From an archaeon (GTDB lineage Archaea; Hydrothermarchaeota; Hydrothermarchaeia; Hydrothermarchaeales; Hydrothermarchaeaceae), in assembly GCA_018830205.1 (NCBI GenBank), contig JAHJSX010000057.1, positions 1-10,093 on the forward strand: a DNA stretch of 10,093 nucleotides, given 5' to 3'. The position numbers and the translations under genes were made by a program. Each line of letters opens with the position of its first letter. Position 1 is the first letter of the stretch. The notes under the pieces were generated by a model. It saw only the letters and a list, made by a program, of their open reading frames with translations, had not been told where the DNA came from and did no database searches. This document shows, piece after piece, positions 5,623 to 10,093 of this stretch.

Positions 5623-6504
5623 TCAATATTTTGGAGTTTTTGGACCTTCAAGAGTATTTTTTACTCTTTTTGCAATTGAGCGTATTGCAGGATTCTCAAG
5701 TAGCATTCTGGTTACTAGGTTTTGCTGCAGATACTCTGTGCATTCATCCAATTTATTTCGAACAGGAACTTCACACTCGATTCTAAAGTCTGTGGAGAAT
5801 TCGGGTTTTGTCCCGTAAATCTTTGAGGCCTTTAATATGTGGCTGGCCTGATGCAGGTCAACACACCCAACCTCGCATGCTGCCATATCAAGTGCAACGA
5901 CATCCCTTGATGCCATCAGAAAGCCAGTCTGGCGAATCCTGCCAGAGGTTGGGCCGCGCTCATCAAGGCTGTAGATTCCATCAAGAATGTTTATCGGGGG
6001 CCGTATAACCTCAAGTATGTCCATAAGAGTTGAATCAATTTTGTGGTGATACTTTGATTTGTTTTTGTCCTGGATAAAGCCAAAAAGGTTCTTTATGCCA
6101 AGCGTCATGCCTGTAAGGGTGTGGGTTTTGAAAACAGGTATATTAATTACTACGGATTCGGTGGCAATCTCTGGCAGACGAAGCCCTTTGTGGGTAAACG
6201 TCTTGACCTCTGACAGGTTCAAAAACTCGCACTGGAGCGGAAAGCTTCTCATTATGTTTGTGTGGTCCTTGAAAGTGGAGTCGGTCTCTCCCACGAATAC
6301 GTTTTCTGTCCTTGTCCTTGCCAAATCTACTACACTCTGCAATAGGCGCATGTCTGTTGTTACTCCGTTTTCGTAATTTGCACAGTAGTTGGGCTTTATG
6401 AGCACCCTGTCCCCTTCCTTGATTAACTCCTTCCACCCTATGAGGTCAAAAAGCTTCTCTACGCTTTCATCAAGGTCTGTGACCTTCTCAAAAAACACCT
6501 TCAT
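5623..6504 (-). CDS. DUF362 family protein without a ferredoxin domain
   Basis: The 293-residue protein has the marks of the DUF362 family. These are VLIKPNYC (34-41) with a downstream 'GVTTD', a conserved acidic VGETDS (71-76), the stretch NIPVFKTHTLTGMTLGIKNLFG (121-142) and later LDGIYSLDERGP (174-185), then ASRDVVALDMAACEVG (198-213). Many DUF362 proteins also carry a C-terminal 4Fe-4S ferredoxin module; this one has only scattered Cys residues (41, 92, 210, 214, 244, 255) and no CxxCxxC motif. The biochemical function of the family is not established. The start overlaps the flpA stop by four bases (ATGA, 6504-6501), so it is translationally coupled to fibrillarin and is the last gene of the operon. 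That context hints at a link with RNA modification or ribosome biogenesis, but chance operon placement is possible. Confidence 0.88.
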   Translation of the reverse strand: MKVFFEKVTDLDESVEKLFDLIGWKELIKEGDRVLIKPNYCANYENGVTTDMRLLQSVVDLARTRTENVFVGETDSTFKDHTNIMRSFPLQCEFLNLSEVKTFTHKGLRLPEIATESVVINIPVFKTHTLTGMTLGIKNLFGFIQDKNKSKYHHKIDSTLMDILEVIRPPINILDGIYSLDERGPTSGRIRQTGFLMASRDVVALDMAACEVGCVDLHQASHILKASKIYGTKPEFSTDFRIECEVPVRNKLDECTEYLQQNLVTRMLLENPAIRSIAKRVKNTLEGPKTPKY

Positions 6505-7145
6505 TTGTAAATCCCCGCAACAATGGAGTGGTCTTTCTCATACGGCCCCAAATCAATGACCTGCGTGATTTTAACTTCTTTTAGTTTGGCAATTTCTGCG
6601 GCTATCACATCCTTTGGGCCTCTTGCGGAATCGATGCTTCTCGCCTTTATCACGAAAATGATGCGGCCCCCGTCTTTGAGGTACACGCGGGCGTTTTCAA
6701 GGAGTATCTCTGCTTGGTTTGCCTGCGCCACGTCCTGGTAGATTACATCGCAGCGCTCAATGAGGCCGAGATACTCTTCCGGCCTTCTTGCATCTGCTAG
6801 TATCGGCAGCATGTTTTTCCTTTCTTTTGTATTTTCAATAAGCTCCCGAAAAGACCTCTTTGAAAATTCGATGCAGTAGACCATACCGCCTGACGCAATG
6901 TCCGAGACATGGGAAGCCGTAGTGCCTGACGCAGCGCCAAGATACAGGACATGCGAGTCCTGTTTTATTGGTAAATCCAAAAGGCCGTTCAAAATAGCCG
7001 CAGCAAGCTTGCTCCGCCGCGGGTTCCAGAGCCGGAGTTCCTGGCCGTCCTGCTGGACGAGCCTCTCGCCATAGACTCTTTTACCTGGTGTGAGATTGCA
7101 TGTTGCAATGCTTCCCCCTACTTCATAGACCCCGTCAAACTTCAC
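6501..7145 (-). CDS. flpA: Fibrillarin-like rRNA/tRNA 2'-O-methyltransferase
   Basis: This is the catalytic subunit of the archaeal box C/D ribonucleoprotein. It transfers a methyl group from S-adenosylmethionine to ribose 2'-OH of rRNA and tRNA at guide-RNA-specified sites. The 214 residues match the archaeal length; the Gly/Arg-rich domain of eukaryotic fibrillarin is absent. Visible motifs are WNPRRSKLAAA (40-50, with the conserved Lys46), the AdoMet loop LYLGAASGTT (67-76), VYCIEFSKRSFREL (89-102), ILADARRPEEY (115-125), DVIYQDVAQANQ (133-144), FVIKARS (164-170) and PYEKDH (201-206). The start is a GTG that overlaps the nop5 stop as GTGA (7145-7142), and its own stop overlaps the DUF362 start, so it sits inside a tightly coupled operon. 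It works as a dimer-forming complex with Nop5, the L7Ae protein and a guide RNA; L7Ae and guides are not in this window. Confidence 0.97.
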   Translation of the reverse strand: MKFDGVYEVGGSIATCNLTPGKRVYGERLVQQDGQELRLWNPRRSKLAAAILNGLLDLPIKQDSHVLYLGAASGTTASHVSDIASGGMVYCIEFSKRSFRELIENTKERKNMLPILADARRPEEYLGLIERCDVIYQDVAQANQAEILLENARVYLKDGGRIIFVIKARSIDSARGPKDVIAAEIAKLKEVKITQVIDLGPYEKDHSIVAGIYK

Positions 7146-8191
7146 TTTTTCCTTCCCTTCCGTTTCTTTTTCTCCGGCACGTAGCGGATAATCCTCATCT
7201 TTTTAGGTTCGCTCTTGTACTGCTCCTTTATCTCTTTTAGGCGCCTTTTGAAGTCGCGCTTGAGGCCGTCTGCGATGTACTGGCCTGTGAACGCATCCGC
7301 CTTTGCTGCAATCGACGCCTTGCCTGAAAAGCTTCTTGAGATTTTTCCGCGCTGCCACCAGGGGGCGGTCTTTATTGAGGGGTGCTGGAATATTACTCCA
7401 TGCTTTGGGGGGTCCGCCCGGTGTTTCATGTGCTTGAACATTGCTTTCTTTGCACCAAGCACCTGCAGCCTGCTTGCAGGCATTTTTGCAAGGTTTTCAA
7501 GGCCCTTGGCCTGGGATATGAGCTTTGCCCCGACAATAGGGCCTGCAAATGCCGAGAGGTTGGGCGCGACCTCCTCCATCGCAGACTCTATGTATGAATA
7601 CAGCTCATCTTTGAATTTGTAGGTACCAGCAATCTCTTTTGCAAAACGAGTGAGGATTTCTATATCCACGTCCCCAAGCCCTGCACCAATGGAAGTAGTA
7701 TCAAAATCTTCCGGAAAATCATCTCTCCTGCCATATTTTTTTACCAGTTCTACGAACTCCTGGTGCTGCTCAACTTTATTGTCAAGCTCAGGAAAGTGAA
7801 GCGAATACCACTCCCTGATACGCTCAGAAAGGATGTTCAGGGCTTCCTCTGTGTCGTCCTGGGCCTCGACTGCCTGTATTATTAACATGTCTCGATTTAG
7901 TGTGCTGATGTCTTTTTTTGCCAGAACTTGCGAAACCTCTTTTAAAAGCGCGTAATATTCATCCCTTGTGGTGCCGGACTCCTGTAGCAGGATTTCAAGG
8001 TCATGGGATTTTGATTTTTTTTCGATTTTTTTGTTCCCTATGCGTTTTAAAATAACCTCCTCCTCAATGGATTTGTCCCCAATTCTTTTTGCAATTTCCC
8101 CCGCATCACGCGGGAACGGCTCGAATGCTATAACATGATCGCCTTCAAGCGCAAAGACCCCGAGCACGTTTTTGTAAATATGGACCTTCAT
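7142..8191 (-). CDS. nop5: Nop5 (Nop56/58-like) scaffold protein of box C/D RNP
   Basis: Nop5 bridges the guide RNA-L7Ae complex to fibrillarin. The 349-residue protein shows the expected order: an N-terminal fibrillarin-binding domain (about 1-110), a coiled-coil region (about 115-200, beginning LSERIREWYSLHFPEL) and the Nop domain (about 205-320). The Nop domain has the signatures VAPNLSAFAGPIVGAKLIS, MPASRLQVLGAKKAMF and PKHGVIFQHP, the last contacting the K-turn RNA, followed by RGKISRSFSGKASIAAKADAF. A Lys/Arg-rich tail (about 329-349) follows, as in many archaeal homologues. ATG at 8191 is preceded by GAGG (8203-8200). The gene starts three bases after the ATP-cone gene stop and overlaps flpA by four bases, a classic nop5-flpA pair with equimolar production ensured by coupling. 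Confidence 0.97.
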   Translation of the reverse strand: MKVHIYKNVLGVFALEGDHVIAFEPFPRDAGEIAKRIGDKSIEEEVILKRIGNKKIEKKSKSHDLEILLQESGTTRDEYYALLKEVSQVLAKKDISTLNRDMLIIQAVEAQDDTEEALNILSERIREWYSLHFPELDNKVEQHQEFVELVKKYGRRDDFPEDFDTTSIGAGLGDVDIEILTRFAKEIAGTYKFKDELYSYIESAMEEVAPNLSAFAGPIVGAKLISQAKGLENLAKMPASRLQVLGAKKAMFKHMKHRADPPKHGVIFQHPSIKTAPWWQRGKISRSFSGKASIAAKADAFTGQYIADGLKRDFKRRLKEIKEQYKSEPKKMRIIRYVPEKKKRKGRKK

Positions 8192-8194
8192 GAT

Positions 8195-9028
8195 TTATGC
8201 CTCAAAATTATTCTCCCTGGCAACTCCTCTTGCCTCTTCGACAATCCTTTGCAGCTTTTTTGTCTTTAGCCGTGTTTTGTTCTTTAGACTGTTGAAATCA
8301 TTTTTTGTGAGGTCTTTAATCAGCATGTATCCTGCTCTGGAAAACTTATCGAGGGAATGCTCGTCAATTGAACGAAGCATGGTTAGTGGATACAGGTTTT
8401 TATCTTCAATCATCCTCTCAAGCCCCCGGTCTTGTGGGTACCTCCAGCAAAGAAGCTTCATACCGGTGCAGTTTGCATATTTTATGGCCGGGGTGGAGGC
8501 CCTTGTGTTGCATGCCATCCAGACGGAATCAAAATGCTCCCCTCCATTGGTTAGGTCCGAAAATCTGGCGTATGTATAGAGGGCCTCTTTCAGGTCTATG
8601 TAAGTTCCAAGGGAATTGTGATACTTGCATTCAATAAAATGTCTCATCCCACTGTCACGGTCAACTGCAACTATGTCTATCTCATGGGTGGCGCAGCTAC
8701 CCCTTATTTTGGCCCTGAGCTCTGTATCATAGCCGTACTCCTCGAGAACCCCTGCCACATAAGTCTCAAAATTGAATCCTGCCGGACCCATGCGCAATAT
8801 GGAGCCCTTGAGGTCGTAGCGGGAGGCCATAACAGCCTGCTTTTCGTTGAGCTCCCTCATTACTACCTTGAAAACCTGACGGCTGGTCATGCCGTCATGA
8901 ATTTTTTTCTCAACTTCGTAGATTATCCCGTCAGCCTCGCTCCTGCTAAGGCCCGTCCTCAAAAGTGATTTCCTTATTTTTTCAGGGTTGAATTTCTGCC
9001 GCTTGCCCGAGGCCTTTATAATTCGCAT
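8195..9028 (-). CDS. ATP-cone domain fused to a PD-(D/E)xK nuclease-like domain
   Basis: The 277-residue protein starts with an ATP-cone (about 1-90: MRIIKASGKRQKF, then EKIRKSLLRTGLS and a helical part). This is the nucleotide-binding regulatory module of ribonucleotide reductases and NrdR. It is followed by a restriction-endonuclease-like fold with Glu88 in GFNFETYVAGVL, Asp118 in HEIDIVAVD and Glu133-Cys-Lys135 in FIECKY, an apparently intact Glu...Asp...ExK metal site. The C-terminal 60 residues (SRAGYMLIKDLTKNDFNSL, then basic helices) resemble a helix-hairpin-helix or similar nucleic-acid binder. ATG at 9043 is also in frame, but GGTGAT (9038-9033) lies just before the ATG at 9028 and the predicted transcript starts near 9041, so 9028 is chosen. 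It is the first gene of the nop5-flpA-DUF362 operon. Cleavage of DNA or RNA under nucleotide control is inferred; the function is unproven. Confidence 0.85.
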   Translation of the reverse strand: MRIIKASGKRQKFNPEKIRKSLLRTGLSRSEADGIIYEVEKKIHDGMTSRQVFKVVMRELNEKQAVMASRYDLKGSILRMGPAGFNFETYVAGVLEEYGYDTELRAKIRGSCATHEIDIVAVDRDSGMRHFIECKYHNSLGTYIDLKEALYTYARFSDLTNGGEHFDSVWMACNTRASTPAIKYANCTGMKLLCWRYPQDRGLERMIEDKNLYPLTMLRSIDEHSLDKFSRAGYMLIKDLTKNDFNSLKNKTRLKTKKLQRIVEEARGVARENNFEA

Positions 9029-9052
9029 AACTATCACCCGCATACCTAACTC

Positions 9053-9082
9053 GCACGAAAAGAATTTAAAGTTTTATCATTA
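9053..9082. promoter_or_regulatory. Probable shared bidirectional TATA promoter between pyrD and the ATP-cone/nop5 operon
   Basis: The 65-base gap has one strong TATA-like element, TTTAAA (9065-9070), which is its own reverse complement. Its centre (9067.5) is 26.5 bases from the pyrD ATG (9094), giving a leaderless plus transcript. It is the same distance from position 9041, the predicted minus start just before the GGTGAT of the ATP-cone gene. A-rich, BRE-like flanks occur on both sides: CGAAAAG before it, and ATAAAAC on the opposite strand. Confidence 0.6.
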
Positions 9083-9093
9083 ATTCTTCCCTT

Positions 9094-9996
9094 ATGCTTG
9101 AAACTGAGATTGCTGGCCTTGGCTTGAAAAATCCCACCATCCTTGCTTCAGGCATAATGGGTTCCACGGGTTCCTCCCTCAAGCGGATAGCAGTTGAAGG
9201 CGGTGCCGGTGCATTGGTCACAAAATCCGTTGGGATTGAAGCACGGGGCGGGCATGAAAATCCGACGGTTATAGAAGTTCCCGGCGGGCTTTTGAACGCG
9301 ATTGGCCTTTCAAATCCGGGAGTTTTTGAATTTGAAGCCGAGATAACCGGCGCAAAGGAAGGCGGGGTGCCGGTAATCGCAAGCGTTTTTGGGTTCCAAG
9401 TCGAAGAATTTGTGGAAGTTGCTGCAAAATTACAGGAATACGGGGCAGATGCCATCGAGCTGAACCTCTCGTGCCCGAACGTAAAGAAAGCAGGCACGGT
9501 CTTTGGGAAAAGCCCAAAACTCTCACGAAGCGTCGTAGAGAATGTAAAAAGCAGGGTTAGCGTTCCGGTAATTGCAAAACTCACTGCAAACACCGACGAC
9601 ATAGTGGAGGTGGCAAGGGCGTGTGTGGAGGGGGGATGCGATGCCATAACCGCAATCAACACGATTCCAGCCATGAAGATAGATATCCATACAAGAACGC
9701 CTGTTCTTGGAAACAAGACAGGGGGCCTCAGCGGACCGTCAATCAAGCCAATCGCACTCAAGTGCGTTTATGACATTAAAAAAGAGCTTGATATTCCGGT
9801 AATCGGGTGCGGCGGGATAGCGACCGGCGAGGACGCGCTTGAATTCCTCATGGCAGGCGCAAGCGCAGTTGAAATAGGGACAGCGGTACGCCTGAGAGGG
9901 ATAGGAGTCTTTGGGAGAGTGGCAGGTGAAATAGAAGCCTTCATGAAAGAAAATGGCTATAAAAGCCTCAACGACGTCATAGGGGCGGCCCTATGA
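9094..9996 (+). CDS. pyrD: Dihydroorotate dehydrogenase, class 1B catalytic subunit
   Basis: It oxidises dihydroorotate to orotate in pyrimidine synthesis, using FMN. The 300-residue TIM-barrel protein is the usual length for class 1B. It shows Lys44 in LVTKSVG, the NAIGLSNPG substrate loop (68-76), NLSCPNVK (124-131) with the catalytic base Cys127, Lys162 in IAKLTAN, INT (188-190), the FMN-phosphate elements GGLSG (210-214) and GCGGI (238-242), and GTA (262-264). A catalytic Cys rather than Ser places it in class 1. The class 1B form normally pairs with the iron-sulfur/FAD subunit PyrK, which is not seen next to it here. The ATG is directly at the predicted transcription start, so the mRNA is leaderless. 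Its stop overlaps the next start as ATGA (9993-9996). Confidence 0.96.
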   Translation: MLETEIAGLGLKNPTILASGIMGSTGSSLKRIAVEGGAGALVTKSVGIEARGGHENPTVIEVPGGLLNAIGLSNPGVFEFEAEITGAKEGGVPVIASVFGFQVEEFVEVAAKLQEYGADAIELNLSCPNVKKAGTVFGKSPKLSRSVVENVKSRVSVPVIAKLTANTDDIVEVARACVEGGCDAITAINTIPAMKIDIHTRTPVLGNKTGGLSGPSIKPIALKCVYDIKKELDIPVIGCGGIATGEDALEFLMAGASAVEIGTAVRLRGIGVFGRVAGEIEAFMKENGYKSLNDVIGAAL

Positions 9997-10093
9997 CCTG
10001 TAGTCTGGATGAAGTCGAAAAAGAGGTTGCCCTATCTCCGGTTCAAAAAATATTACTAACTACTGACGGCTCCATTACACGCATTTTTGAGGC
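9993..10093 (+). CDS. Start of a DUF98/chorismate pyruvate-lyase-like protein (truncated by the window)
   Basis: Only 33 complete codons are present. After a short polar lead, the segment LSPVQKILLTTDGSITRIFEA resembles the N-terminus of the DUF98/chorismate pyruvate-lyase family, in which a 'P-x-Q-(R/K)-x-L-L-T-x-D-G-S-x-T-x-x-L/F-E' pattern is typical. In methanogens a member of this family is thought to make 4-hydroxybenzoate from chorismate for methanopterin. The ATG overlaps the pyrD stop by four bases, so the two are translationally coupled. With so few residues the call is a motif-level judgement. Confidence 0.6.
   Translation, partial: MTCSLDEVEKEVALSPVQKILLTTDGSITRIFE

Noticed and set aside
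9066..9761. A 231-codon minus-strand frame opposite pyrD
   Set aside because: It is antisense to a clear pyrD with catalytic motifs, and its start would fall within the opposite gene.
1..10093. CRISPR arrays, transposons, tRNA genes or integration sites
   Set aside because: No regularly spaced repeats, transposase-like frames with terminal repeats, or cloverleaf-compatible segments with a T-loop motif were seen on either strand.

Overview
The window is archaeal. Four lines of evidence agree: an archaeal-type glutamyl-tRNA synthetase, a Nop5-fibrillarin pair (box C/D RNA methylation core), an RNase P RNA gene of the archaeal/bacterial-like architecture, and TATA-type promoters about 26 bases ahead of leaderless or short-leader starts. 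A gene start at the right edge looks like the DUF98/chorismate-lyase family known from methanogens, and an NrfD-type membrane subunit lies at the left edge. Together these suggest a euryarchaeote-like, anaerobic lineage. The species cannot be named from the sequence.

Left region (1-1903, plus strand): the C-terminus of an NrfD/HybB-like quinone-interacting membrane protein, a structured intergenic stretch, then a membrane histidine kinase and a stand-alone receiver protein separated by one base. Next is a minus-strand lipoprotein gene (1924-2826) of unknown function.

Middle region (2827-5573): the roughly 680 bases between the lipoprotein and gltX hold the RNase P RNA gene on the minus strand (about 2961-3304). 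Its TATA element lies upstream, and a long stem-loop plus T10 tract follows it. The lipoprotein promoter lies directly against this terminator. gltX (minus) is followed by an AT-rich stretch and a perfect CCCCGGGG hairpin. Divergent from gltX is a small protein with a conserved-looking basic core and a very acidic tail.

Right region (5623-10093): a minus-strand operon of four genes, in order ATP-cone/PD-(D/E)xK nuclease-like protein, nop5, flpA (fibrillarin) and a DUF362 protein. It has 3-base spacing followed by two 4-base stop/start overlaps, which implies translational coupling. Divergent from it is pyrD (class 1B dihydroorotate dehydrogenase), coupled by ATGA to the truncated DUF98-like gene. 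The two divergent units appear to share a single palindromic TTTAAA box placed equally far from both inferred start sites.

No CRISPR array, transposon or tRNA was seen. The most notable points are the uncharacterised ATP-cone nuclease and the DUF362 protein flanking the box C/D methylation genes, the probable bidirectional promoter, and the compact rnpB terminator/lipoprotein promoter junction.
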